Below are positions 17,277-25,778 of a stretch of 64,000 nt of DNA, one piece after another. Position numbers and translations under genes: made by a program. The notes under the pieces are model-generated. The model ran no database searches and had not been told where the DNA came from. It saw only the letters and a list, made by a program, of their open reading frames with translations. Positions within the stretch are counted from its first letter, which is position 1. Each line of letters opens with the position of its first letter. The stretch is from Aminivibrio pyruvatiphilus (GTDB lineage Bacteria; Synergistota; Synergistia; Synergistales; Aminobacteriaceae), in the NCBI RefSeq assembly GCF_004366815.1, contig NZ_SORI01000003.1:124001-188000 (forward strand). Reading direction: 5' to 3'.

Positions 17277-20264
17277 GTGAATACAGAAGGAAAAACCGGC
17301 CCTCCCCAGTTGTCTGCACCGGCGGTAATGTTCTGCCTGCTGCTTTTCTTCCTTGCCTCACCCCTCTCCCTGCCGTCCTGCGCCGTGCCCCGGGACGGGC
17401 GCCAGTACCGCATCCTGGGGGACATCACCGTCGAGGCGGACAGCATCGTGCAATCCGGCCCGAACTATGTTGCGGCAGGGAACATCACGCTGGCAGTCAA
17501 CCGGGCCGAACCTGTCCTTTCCGTCGGCGATCCGCCGGGCGGAGCGGCATCTCTCTACTTCGACCCCGGAGGCATCCGACTCTGGACGGAGAGCCCGGTC
17601 CTGCTCGGAGCACTGGGCATGAGGCGTCACTCCCAATCGACGCCGAAACTCTGGAACCTCTACCGGGGAAACATCCGCATCGACAGCACAACGACCGATC
17701 CCGTCACGGAGGCTGTTCAGATAACGGTCAGCGGCGGTGAATCCACGTTCGATCCGCTCTTCGGCCTTCCTTTCGCCTATGTGGATGATCCTCCCGTATT
17801 CTCTGTAACGAAAAACTCCGTCGCACTTCCCGATGTGCAGGGAAGCATTCCGGCCCTCGGCCTGCCCTTCCCCGTCCAGCAGGGGATGATCCTCTCCAGG
17901 GAAGGCTCCTCCATGCCGCCCCTCCACTTCAACACCCTCAGTGCCCCTCTGTCGACGATCAGCGTCAGGAAATACGGCTGGCCCATTCCCGACTTCACGG
18001 TGGACATCGACTTTCTTCAGCTTGATTTTGAAATGTCCGGTTTCATCACTATTCCCGGCCAGATCGAGACATTTTCCGGAGGAAAGGGCGAAGGAGGCCT
18101 GGGTTTCGCCTTCGGCTTCAAACTTGATCCTTTCTGCATCAACACCATCGGCGGTTCCCTGGAACTCACCGAATCACATCTCTGCATCCTTCCTATGACC
18201 CAGTACAACCCCGTCGCCGCAGAATGGAACGCTCTCGGGTTTAAAATAAGCGACATCTGCGATCCCTCAAAGCTCAGCATCCAGGGGAATATAGGATTCC
18301 ACCTCGTGGACATCGCGTACGCCCTCGACAAATTCGCCGCGGTCACGGGGCTCAACCTTCTCGAAGGCAACGTGGCCTTCACGCTGGCTCCGGCAGGCGG
18401 AGCCGCATTCTCCGGCGATGTTGCGCTGCTCCACTACCTCCCTCTCGGCGACGCGAGGATCTCCATAGGATGGGGGCACCCCGGGCTCTCCCTGGAGGGT
18501 AATGTTTACTGGTGGGGCGGTCTTTTTCACGGTGTCCATAAGGGATCGCTCTCCTATCTGAACGAAAAAATCGAGCAGACATTCATAACGGAGGGAAGGA
18601 TCGAAATCCCGGGAAACATACCCCTGATCGGGGGATATCAGTTCGCGAACGTCAGCGCGGAAGGGCTGCTTCGAGGTTCTCAGTCCGGAATAGAAAAAGC
18701 GTGGCTGGGGGCCCGGGTCTCCTTTCACGTGGTATTTTTCGACTACAGTGTTTCTGTGGGAATCGATTTCACAAATCCAGCCCATCCGGCATTCTATGTA
18801 AACGGCATCCGCGTTCCGTTCAGCGTATCAGCGGCAGCCACGGAAGAAATTACCCGGCAGACAGTCCTGCTCGACGAGACGGTCCCCTTCGCGTATTTCG
18901 TTGTCCGGAGCGAAAAAGGAATACCCAGGGCCAACCTCATTTTTCCGGACGGCACGGAACATCCGTGGGAAACGACGCCGACCTTCGGCCCGGGAGAGAA
19001 TCCTCCTTCAGCCCCCGTATGCCGCAGAGAAAACCATGCCATCAGTGAGAGCTATTTCCTCGTCGGTCAGCCTTCACCAGGCAGGTACTCCCTTGAGATA
19101 GAAAACGCTCAGGAACTTGGAACGTTCGATATTCAGCTCATCCTTCCGGACAACCCGCCGGAAGTTGCCTTCACGGGACTGCGGGAGGCAATAACCTGGA
19201 ACGGACCCCCCCTCCCCGTAGAATGGACCGTGAGCGACGATTTCCACCCGTCGCCGAAGGTATCCCTGTATTACGGCACAAAAGAGGACGGTTCGGACAT
19301 GCGGCTTCTCTCGAACGATCCTGAAGACAGCGGAATTTACCACTGGGATATCGGGGCGATGCACATCCCCACGGGAACATACAGACTCTTTGCCGCCGCC
19401 TCCGATGAAAACAACCCCCGAACCATCATCCGGAGCGCCGGCACCGTGACGGTCCGCCATCCGGACGCCCCGCCGGCTCCTGTCCTTGCCCCCGCCGATG
19501 TCTCTCCCGGCGACGGATTCGTGGAACTACTGTGGAATCCCGTGGAAGGAGCGCGGGAGTACATCGTGGAACTCCACGACGACCGGAACGGGGTCGCGGA
19601 AATCCATCGTGTGAGGAGCGTCCTCTTCTCGGACAGGGACCCGGTATCGGGCCGGCATTCAGCCGTTATCGAGGGACTGCGCAACGGCAAGATGTACGGC
19701 ATTTCGCTCATCGCGCGAAATGAAGGAGGTATCGAGAGCCTGCGCGGTAATACCGTCAATTTCCTTCCGAACGGCCCCTTTGGGACTTCCGGCAATCCGG
19801 ACCTCCTTTTCGACGGAAGCGGAACGATCCTTACCCAGGGTGACAACGGAGTATGTGCCGTTACCGCCGTAATACGAAACGCAGGAGAATTTCCGAGCGC
19901 GGAAGGATCCGTCGCTATCCATCCCGGAACACTGACCCACGGGACGCTGTTTCAATCCGTTCCGCTTCCCCCCATCGAACCCGGCGGCACAGCCACCGTC
20001 CGCTGCGAATTCCCCCTGTCCAGGCTTGCGCAGGCACCTGTCTTCAACGGGAAAAAGGCAGTGTTTCTCTGCCTCGGAGATGTTTTTCCCGCAGAACTGA
20101 ACCGGTCAAACAACGTGATCGTCAGGTACCTTCCCGCAGAAACGGGCGGAAGCGGCGGATGCGTCCTGTTTTCTGATACCGGCATCTTCCATGGTCTGCT
20201 GTTGTTTCTGCCCCTTTGCCTGCTTACCGGGATAAAGTGCGGAAACCGAAAAAAGCGAGGATAG
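17277..20264 (+). CDS. Large exported protein with FN3-like and CARDB-like domains and sorting tail
   Basis: The 995-aa protein has an N-terminal hydrophobic signal ending near SLPSC; the cysteine could be a lipobox but LPSC is not ideal. The first about 600 residues are unrecognised beta-rich sequence. Then follow an Ig-like segment (NPPEVAF to VTVRHP), a fibronectin-III-like domain (PPAPVLAPADVSPGDGFVEL onward) and a CARDB-like domain (PDLLFDGSG to NNVIVRYLP). The end has GGSGGC, a hydrophobic segment and NRKKRG, the same sorting pattern as the protein at 251-2005. GTG at 17277 is chosen since AAGGAGGGG lies six bases upstream. It stands alone between two identical terminators. Probably a surface adhesion or scaffold protein; this is inference. 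Confidence 0.75.
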   Translation: MNTEGKTGPPQLSAPAVMFCLLLFFLASPLSLPSCAVPRDGRQYRILGDITVEADSIVQSGPNYVAAGNITLAVNRAEPVLSVGDPPGGAASLYFDPGGIRLWTESPVLLGALGMRRHSQSTPKLWNLYRGNIRIDSTTTDPVTEAVQITVSGGESTFDPLFGLPFAYVDDPPVFSVTKNSVALPDVQGSIPALGLPFPVQQGMILSREGSSMPPLHFNTLSAPLSTISVRKYGWPIPDFTVDIDFLQLDFEMSGFITIPGQIETFSGGKGEGGLGFAFGFKLDPFCINTIGGSLELTESHLCILPMTQYNPVAAEWNALGFKISDICDPSKLSIQGNIGFHLVDIAYALDKFAAVTGLNLLEGNVAFTLAPAGGAAFSGDVALLHYLPLGDARISIGWGHPGLSLEGNVYWWGGLFHGVHKGSLSYLNEKIEQTFITEGRIEIPGNIPLIGGYQFANVSAEGLLRGSQSGIEKAWLGARVSFHVVFFDYSVSVGIDFTNPAHPAFYVNGIRVPFSVSAAATEEITRQTVLLDETVPFAYFVVRSEKGIPRANLIFPDGTEHPWETTPTFGPGENPPSAPVCRRENHAISESYFLVGQPSPGRYSLEIENAQELGTFDIQLILPDNPPEVAFTGLREAITWNGPPLPVEWTVSDDFHPSPKVSLYYGTKEDGSDMRLLSNDPEDSGIYHWDIGAMHIPTGTYRLFAAASDENNPRTIIRSAGTVTVRHPDAPPAPVLAPADVSPGDGFVELLWNPVEGAREYIVELHDDRNGVAEIHRVRSVLFSDRDPVSGRHSAVIEGLRNGKMYGISLIARNEGGIESLRGNTVNFLPNGPFGTSGNPDLLFDGSGTILTQGDNGVCAVTAVIRNAGEFPSAEGSVAIHPGTLTHGTLFQSVPLPPIEPGGTATVRCEFPLSRLAQAPVFNGKKAVFLCLGDVFPAELNRSNNVIVRYLPAETGGSGGCVLFSDTGIFHGLLLFLPLCLLTGIKCGNRKKRG

Positions 20265-20300
20265 GCTTGATAACTGGCAGAACAAACATCACGTCACCAC

Positions 20301-20340
20301 GGGGTTTTCTCCGGAACACCGGGGAGACCCCGCTTTTTTT
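20301..20340 (+). terminator. Intrinsic terminator, copy 2 of a 40-nt exact repeat
   Basis: Same 40 bases as 17110-17149, ending in seven T. It follows the 995-aa protein gene by 36 bases. Confidence 0.92.
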
Positions 20341-20479
20341 GAACATCCCTTCATAAAACCATTCTTCATAATTCAGCATACAACAGAATTAAAACGCATA
20401 AACGGGCAAAAAGGAGACTCCCTCTTCGCACAGTGAAGCTTTTGACCCGGAAAACACCCTTCATAACCATCCTGCACCT

Positions 20480-20509
20480 TTGACAATCCTGTCGAATGAA
20501 TCGTATGGT
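20480..20509 (+). promoter_or_regulatory. Sigma-70-type promoter for aqpZ
   Basis: TTGACA (20480-20485), an 18-base spacer and TATGGT (20504-20509) lie 58 bases upstream of the aquaporin start. Confidence 0.55.
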
Positions 20510-20567
20510 TCTATAATAATTTTTAATATCAAAATCACCATCAGGCACTACCAAAGGAGATGGGAAA

Positions 20568-21257
20568 ATGAACAGGTACGGAGCGGAATTTTTCGGCACC
20601 TTCTGGCTCGTTCTCGGAGGATGCGGCAGCGCAGTGCTCGCGGCGGCCTTCCCGAACGTGGGAATCGGCCTTCTCGGCGTCTCCCTGGCCTTCGGTCTTA
20701 CGGTGGTGACCATGGCCTACGCCATCGGCCATATTTCCGGCTGCCACCTCAACCCGGCGGTCTCCATCGGCCTCTGGGCCGGCGGCCGCTTTCCCGCGTC
20801 CCAGGTCATCCCCTACATCGTCGCCCAGGTCCTCGGGGCAGTGGCGGCAGGAGCGGTCCTCTTCTTCATCGCAAGCGGGAAGACCGGTTTTGACGTGACA
20901 GCAGGTTTTGCCACCAACGGCTACGGCGAGCATTCTCCGGGAGGCTACTCCATGATGGCCGCCCTCGTCACCGAAGTGGTGATGACCATGATGTTCCTCA
21001 TCATCATCCTCGGCGCCACCGACAAGCGGGCCCCCCAGGGATTCGCGCCCCTGGCCATCGGACTCGCCCTGACCCTGATCCACCTCATCAGCATCCCCGT
21101 GACCAATACCTCCGTGAACCCTGCCCGGAGCACCGGTGTGGCGGTCTTCCAGGGAGGATGGGCCATTTCCGAGCTGTGGCTCTTCTGGGCCGCCCCCATC
21201 GCCGGAGCGATCCTCGGGGCCATCGTCTACCGCATGATCAGCCAGGAAAATTCCTGA
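20568..21257 (+). CDS. aqpZ: Aquaporin Z, water channel
   Basis: The 229-aa MIP-family channel has six membrane segments and both half-helix motifs: GCHLNPAVS and [12 protein letters not shown]. The expected AqpZ selectivity-filter residues are visible: Phe in EFFGTF, His in LIHLISIPV, Thr in the second loop and Arg in NPARS. It lacks the D-loop insert of glycerol facilitators, so water is the likely substrate. The ATG at 20568 follows AAGGAG at about eight bases. A strong bidirectional terminator follows. Confidence 0.95.
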   Translation: MNRYGAEFFGTFWLVLGGCGSAVLAAAFPNVGIGLLGVSLAFGLTVVTMAYAIGHISGCHLNPAVSIGLWAGGRFPASQVIPYIVAQVLGAVAAGAVLFFIASGKTGFDVTAGFATNGYGEHSPGGYSMMAALVTEVVMTMMFLIIILGATDKRAPQGFAPLAIGLALTLIHLISIPVTNTSVNPARSTGVAVFQGGWAISELWLFWAAPIAGAILGAIVYRMISQENS

Positions 21258-21280
21258 CGAAGGCCGAAGGATACAGGAAC

Positions 21281-21321
21281 AAAAACGGCACTCCCGGCCT
21301 TTGGCCGGGGGTGCCGTTTTT
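21281..21321. terminator. Bidirectional intrinsic terminator
   Basis: AAAAACGGCACTCCCGGCC pairs with GGCCGGGGGTGCCGTTTTT around TTT. A runs on one side and T runs on the other serve aqpZ and the convergent EAL gene. Confidence 0.92.
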
Positions 21322-21378
21322 ACGCTCTTTCTTCTCTATATAGAGTTGCGCGTCCGGGCCACAGAGACGCGCGGATGA

Positions 21379-23043
21379 TCAGCCGTTCATTGCTCTGCTG
21401 AAAAACCAGCCGCGGAAATCTTCTTCGGAAAGGGGCGGTGAAACACCGTATCCCTGGGCGATGTCGCAGCCCATCTCCCGGAGCATCTCAAAGGTCTCCT
21501 CCGACTCGACCCCCTCCACCACCACCTCCATCCCCAAGGCGTGGGCGAGGCGAACCGCAGCGTCGATAATGTGCCGGGCCCCGTCGTCCGAGCGGAGATT
21601 CCGGACAAAAGACTGGTCCACCTTGATCACCGTGGCCGGGAAACGGGAAAGATACTGCAGGGAGGAGTATCCCGTGCCGAAATCGTCTATGGATATGACC
21701 ACCCGTACGTCGGAAAAGCGCTTCAGCAGTTCGATTGCCTGCTGCGGATCCTCCATGATGGCGCTTTCGGTTATTTCCAGCTCGAGGCTTTCTCCGTCAA
21801 GGCCCCTTCGGGTGAGGGCTTCGAGAATCATCTCGCCGAACCGGGGTGACGTGAGATCCCTGGCCGACACGTTCACAGCGAGCGAGAGGATGATCCCCTC
21901 CTCCCTCCACCGGACAACCTGGTCCAGGGCCGCATTAACCACCCACTCCGTGAGAGCGTTCATCAGGTTGCTCTTCTCCGCCTGGGGGACAAAAGAGCCC
22001 GGGTACACCAGCCCCCGGACGGGGTGCATCCACCGCAGCAGGGATTCCGCCCCCACCACACGGCCGTCTCCCATGGAAACTTTCGGTTGGTAGTGAAGAA
22101 GCAGCTCCCCCTTCTCCATGGCGCCCTTCAGTGCCCCGAGCATCTCCAGGTTTTCCGCGATGGTTCCGTCAAGCTCACTGTCATAGAGCAGGCTTTCCTC
22201 TCCCTTTCGTCCCGCGGTATGGGCGGCGATATCCGCCTTCCGGAGCACGGAGTGGCCGTCCTCACCGTTTTTCTCGAGCATTACGCAGCCTGTGACCGCC
22301 TCCACGTGAAGGGACATGTCCGGCAGAACGAAAGGTTCCTTCATGGCCGCAGAGATCCGGTCCATCTCTTCTCTGGCTTCATCCGGTCCTCTGCAGGGCA
22401 GGATGACCGACAGCTCCCTGGGCTGAGGGCTGAAAACGGGGGTCCCGTGCGGGAAGAGCGACAGGAGCCGGTCGTGCATCTGCACCATTATCTCGTCGGA
22501 AATCCGGACTCCGAAAGTGGCCCCCACCTCCATGAGGTTTTCGGCAAAAACGGCGAAAAGGGCGGAAGAAGTCGTTCCAGCTACCCCGCCTTCCCTGCCG
22601 GATGCCTCGATGTATTCCATGAGAGCGACCCTGTTGGGAAGACGGGTGAAGGGGTCATGCCGGGCAAGCCATTCGTTCTCCCTGAGCTGGAGCCGGAGCA
22701 TTTCCACCGCAACCCCGTTGAACAGGCCGATCAGGGTAAACAGACCCGTCCGGTAGACCCAGTTCAGCAGAAGCTGGGGCTCGCCGGTGGCTGTTTCGAT
22801 GGGCATGAAGGGGCCGAGGACAACCCCGCCGGCCAGACCGGCAAGAACGCCCCCCCGGGCACCGAAAATGAACCCCGCCAGGAGAATGGGGATGTACATG
22901 GAATGGGAGTAAACGTACTTGATACCCCCCGTTGCAAGGACAAGGACGTAAACTCCGAGGTTCAGGGCGGCGAGAAACAGTATCATGAGTGCTGTGTTCC
23001 TGAAGTGCCTTTCAAGCCAGCGGAAAAATGCGGACAGAGACAT
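21379..23043 (-). CDS. c-di-GMP phosphodiesterase (EAL) with degenerate GGDEF and membrane sensor
   Basis: The 554-aa protein starts with about four hydrophobic segments (to about residue 115), then a GGDEF domain that keeps its DPFTRLPNR start but has QPREL where GGDEF should be, so it cannot make c-di-GMP. The EAL domain looks active: GAESLLRW (ESL for EAL), [34 protein letters not shown] and VVEGVES provide the metal and catalytic residues. It should cleave c-di-GMP to pGpG. ATG at 23043 follows AGGAGGTGA at about eight bases; the upstream in-frame start has no such site. It stands alone. Confidence 0.88.
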   Translation of the reverse strand: MSLSAFFRWLERHFRNTALMILFLAALNLGVYVLVLATGGIKYVYSHSMYIPILLAGFIFGARGGVLAGLAGGVVLGPFMPIETATGEPQLLLNWVYRTGLFTLIGLFNGVAVEMLRLQLRENEWLARHDPFTRLPNRVALMEYIEASGREGGVAGTTSSALFAVFAENLMEVGATFGVRISDEIMVQMHDRLLSLFPHGTPVFSPQPRELSVILPCRGPDEAREEMDRISAAMKEPFVLPDMSLHVEAVTGCVMLEKNGEDGHSVLRKADIAAHTAGRKGEESLLYDSELDGTIAENLEMLGALKGAMEKGELLLHYQPKVSMGDGRVVGAESLLRWMHPVRGLVYPGSFVPQAEKSNLMNALTEWVVNAALDQVVRWREEGIILSLAVNVSARDLTSPRFGEMILEALTRRGLDGESLELEITESAIMEDPQQAIELLKRFSDVRVVISIDDFGTGYSSLQYLSRFPATVIKVDQSFVRNLRSDDGARHIIDAAVRLAHALGMEVVVEGVESEETFEMLREMGCDIAQGYGVSPPLSEEDFRGWFFSRAMNG

Positions 23044-23205
23044 GATGCCGGTCACCTCCTCCTTCGGGAAGCCAGGACACACCTAAAACGACACAAAAAT
23101 TCTGTCAAATCACAAGAGCATACTATCATCAAGAATGGGTTTGGAGAAGAGGATAGGAAGGACCGTTTCGGGGCACTTTTTCCAAAGGGAACGGATTCCG
23201 GAAAA

Positions 23206-23242
23206 AAGGGATGAGCCCGGCGGAGTTCCGGGCTCATCCCTT
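23206..23242 (-). terminator. Intrinsic terminator of the molybdenum hydroxylase operon
   Basis: A perfect 15-bp stem (23206-23220 with 23228-23242), loop of seven, is followed on the minus strand by T residues (complement of gaaaaaa). It ends the operon that runs from 30512 down to 23300. Confidence 0.9.
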
Positions 23243-23299
23243 CACTGCAGCCGGGCAGCGAACGCCGTTTTGCAGGAGTGCGTTTTTTCGGGAAATCCG

Positions 23300-23494
23300 C
23301 TACTTGTCCTCCAGTATGGTCTCGACTTCGGCCATCCGCCCCCTGGCCAGGCTTTCCGGAATGAACACCTGCCCGCACGACGGGCACCGGAGCACCTCCG
23401 TGCGGAAGGCGTGGCACAAGTAGCTGAACTGTGTCGGGGCCGGCACCATTTCCACTCCGCATGTACCGCACACGAGTTTTGTTTTTTCTTCCAT
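23300..23494 (-). CDS. Small zinc-ribbon/redox protein, DVU_1557-like
   Basis: A 64-aa protein with CGTCG and CPSCG pairs forming a zinc-ribbon-like or rubredoxin-like fold. Its size and position beside a dicluster flavoprotein and a molybdenum hydroxylase match the DVU_1557 family of redox proteins. It probably carries electrons or a metal in the hydroxylase pathway; no direct function is known. It starts six bases after the flavoprotein stop and is the last gene before the terminator. Confidence 0.75.
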   Translation of the reverse strand: MEEKTKLVCGTCGVEMVPAPTQFSYLCHAFRTEVLRCPSCGQVFIPESLARGRMAEVETILEDK

Positions 23495-23500
23495 GACCCA

Positions 23501-25768
23501 TCACTCCAGCTCGATCTTCATTCTGTGCGCATAGGTGTTGAAAAGGACGTATCCTTCGGGAGACGGGGCGTACTCCACCCACTGGGTCATGTAGCCTATC
23601 TCCCCGTACCCGAGGTAATGCCCCGTGGCGGGGTCCAGCACCCTGCGTCCGCTCGCTTCGCACTGTTCGATAACGGCCAGGGCGTCCTCCTCGAGGAGGC
23701 GGTCCCCGTTCATTTTTTCCCGCACGTCCGGCGGGATGGTCAACACGTTTCGGCTGTCCATGGAATCCTCTTTTCTCCGGTCTTCCAGCTCAGGCCAGTA
23801 CAGTCTCGCCAGGTCCTCCTTCAGCTTTTCCCGCCGCCTCCTTCGCTCGTCGAATGTCGGAGCCCCGGCGGACTCTCCGTTCAGGCCGAAAAAGACGTCC
23901 AGGATATGGCGGACCGGCTTCCCCGCCTGAAGAAAGACATCCCGGCAGTTGGAGCAGTAGACGATATAGGGATGATCCCCGTCGTTGCTCCTCTTTTCCG
24001 CCAGCCAGCGGGAGTATTTCGGAGCGGCAATGCCGATCTGCCCCCCGTAGGAGCAGCACTGGGCCATCCTGCCCTCGTAGGAAAGAGCGGCAAGGCCGAA
24101 GCCCGCGTCCCGAAGAAGTGACCGCACCGCCTGCTGTGACGCTTTCCTGTTCCTTGCGGCACAGGGGTCGAAGACGGAGACCACCGTTCCATCTCCCCGC
24201 TCCGGGGACTGGTGTCCCGCCACGGCGAGAACGTCGTACAGCAGGACGCAGTCGATTTCGGGCAGATAGCGGCTGAACATCTCCAGGCAGGTCGGGCATG
24301 CAAGGATCATCCGGGGACAGCCGGCCTGCCGCCAGTTTTCCAGAAGACCGTCGCAGACCTTCCGGAACAGGGCCATGTCCCCTGCCCACAGGGCGGGGGC
24401 GCCGCAGCAGCCGATGGTGAGCCCCGTTCCCGGCTCCAGGCCGAGCAGAAAACGGAATGATTCCGAAACATGCCTCGGGTCGGACGCGCCGAGCTGGCAT
24501 CCCGGAAAGAAGAGGGAAGTGCATTTCTCCCCGGAAGGGGGAGGAGCCGAAAGAAAAGCCCGGCTGCTGTTCGCGAACTCCATGTCCCGCAACCAGAACT
24601 CGTGAAAAGCCCAGGGCATCGCTCCTTTTTCATGCATGGCCTGGTGCCCTGCCCGGAGGAATTCCCCCATGTCGATGTTCTCCGGGCAGACCTCGCCGCA
24701 GAGCCCGCACTGGTTGCAGGTCGCGATGAGCCGGGTCGCCACCGTTCCGTCGCCGTCGAGGGTGCCCGGGGTGACGGTGATCTGGACCTCCTCGGCAATG
24801 CGTCCGGGAAACTTTTTAAAATAGCTCATCAGGCCGCAGTGGCGGATGCATGCGTCGCAGCGGCACCGGATGCACCGCGAGGCTTCAGCGGCAGCCTCCT
24901 CTTTGGAGTACTCTTCACCTGAGGCAGGGAGGACGGCATGGGTGAAAACGATCGCCCCCGGTGCCAGGCGCATCCTCGTGGGGGTGTTTTTTTTCGCGCT
25001 GCGCATTTCCCCTGTTTTCAGAAAGTCCTCTATACACAGGGAGGCCTTCAGCCCCTGGTTCAGAGCTTCCATGAGGGTCGCCCCCGTGAGGGAACCGCCG
25101 AGAAAGACCCCCGGAAGGCCGGTCGCCAGAGGAACACCTTCATCGCCGCCCGCTTGCCGTTCCAGGCCGAAGCTGTCCCCACCTCTTCCGGTGGCGATAT
25201 AGACCCCGTCGTACTTTTCCAGCAGAGGGGCGAGTCCGGAGACCTGATGATCGAGGAAGAGGCCGTATTCCTCATTCGCAAACTGCAGCCGGATATCTTC
25301 GAGGAAAACGGCACTGTCGAGGGCGTCCCACAGGGCCCCCCCGATGCGGCCGCTCCGTTCGTACACATCAACGCCGTATTTTTTGTTCGCCAGGCGCAGA
25401 GCACAGGCAAGACCGCTGATCCCCGCCCCTATCACGGCGATCCTGCCCTGCTTCGGGGGCAGGTTGTAGCTGTTCGGGCCTGTGTTTGCAGCATAGGCGA
25501 GGGCGGCCTTTTCGAGCAGGTTCAGCGAGATGGGAGCGTCCATGCGGCCCCTGGGGCAGACGTTCCTGCAGGGCTGGTCGCACAGGGCGGCGACGATGGC
25601 AGGGAAACCCACCGTGTTGGAGAAAAGGCGAAAGGCGGAACTGAAGGCGCCCCGCTGCATCCGGCCGATGAATTCCCTGACGTCCAGCCGGAACGGGCAG
25701 GCCGAAGCGCAGAAAGGGTCTTCCTTCTCCAGGCAGCGGTCCTTGATATCCCGGATTCTTTTTTCCAT
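23501..25768 (-). CDS. Pyridine nucleotide-disulfide oxidoreductase / dicluster-binding protein
   Basis: The 755-aa protein is modular. The N-terminal cysteines (CASACP, CDQPCRNVCP) are Fer4_20-like. A FAD-binding Rossmann fold follows (AVIGAGISGLACA). Two [4Fe-4S] motifs come next (CIRCRCDACIRHCG and CNQCGLCGEVCP), then HdrB/GlpC-type CCG domains (GCCGAPALW, CCSYGGQ). It should pass electrons between a nicotinamide or disulfide and the molybdenum enzyme. Its neighbours match the DVU_1558 neighbourhood (dicluster flavoprotein beside small redox protein and Mop-type enzyme). It starts ten bases after the radical SAM gene. Confidence 0.85.
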   Translation of the reverse strand: MEKRIRDIKDRCLEKEDPFCASACPFRLDVREFIGRMQRGAFSSAFRLFSNTVGFPAIVAALCDQPCRNVCPRGRMDAPISLNLLEKAALAYAANTGPNSYNLPPKQGRIAVIGAGISGLACALRLANKKYGVDVYERSGRIGGALWDALDSAVFLEDIRLQFANEEYGLFLDHQVSGLAPLLEKYDGVYIATGRGGDSFGLERQAGGDEGVPLATGLPGVFLGGSLTGATLMEALNQGLKASLCIEDFLKTGEMRSAKKNTPTRMRLAPGAIVFTHAVLPASGEEYSKEEAAAEASRCIRCRCDACIRHCGLMSYFKKFPGRIAEEVQITVTPGTLDGDGTVATRLIATCNQCGLCGEVCPENIDMGEFLRAGHQAMHEKGAMPWAFHEFWLRDMEFANSSRAFLSAPPPSGEKCTSLFFPGCQLGASDPRHVSESFRFLLGLEPGTGLTIGCCGAPALWAGDMALFRKVCDGLLENWRQAGCPRMILACPTCLEMFSRYLPEIDCVLLYDVLAVAGHQSPERGDGTVVSVFDPCAARNRKASQQAVRSLLRDAGFGLAALSYEGRMAQCCSYGGQIGIAAPKYSRWLAEKRSNDGDHPYIVYCSNCRDVFLQAGKPVRHILDVFFGLNGESAGAPTFDERRRRREKLKEDLARLYWPELEDRRKEDSMDSRNVLTIPPDVREKMNGDRLLEEDALAVIEQCEASGRRVLDPATGHYLGYGEIGYMTQWVEYAPSPEGYVLFNTYAHRMKIELE

Positions 25769-25778
25769 GGTGACCTCG

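Larger units (their letters stand above)
20265..20567. other. Intergenic region, 303 bp
   Basis: It holds terminator copy 2 (20301-20340) and the aqpZ promoter (20480-20509). Between them is AT-rich sequence with no gene or repeat that I can support. Confidence 0.5.

Noticed and set aside
17109-20340. Insertion sequence bounded by the 40-nt repeats
   Set aside because: The repeats are direct, not inverted; each is a working terminator, and no transposase lies between.
22024-23214. 396-aa open frame opposite the EAL gene
   Set aside because: Shadow of the EAL/degenerate GGDEF gene; no recognisable domain.
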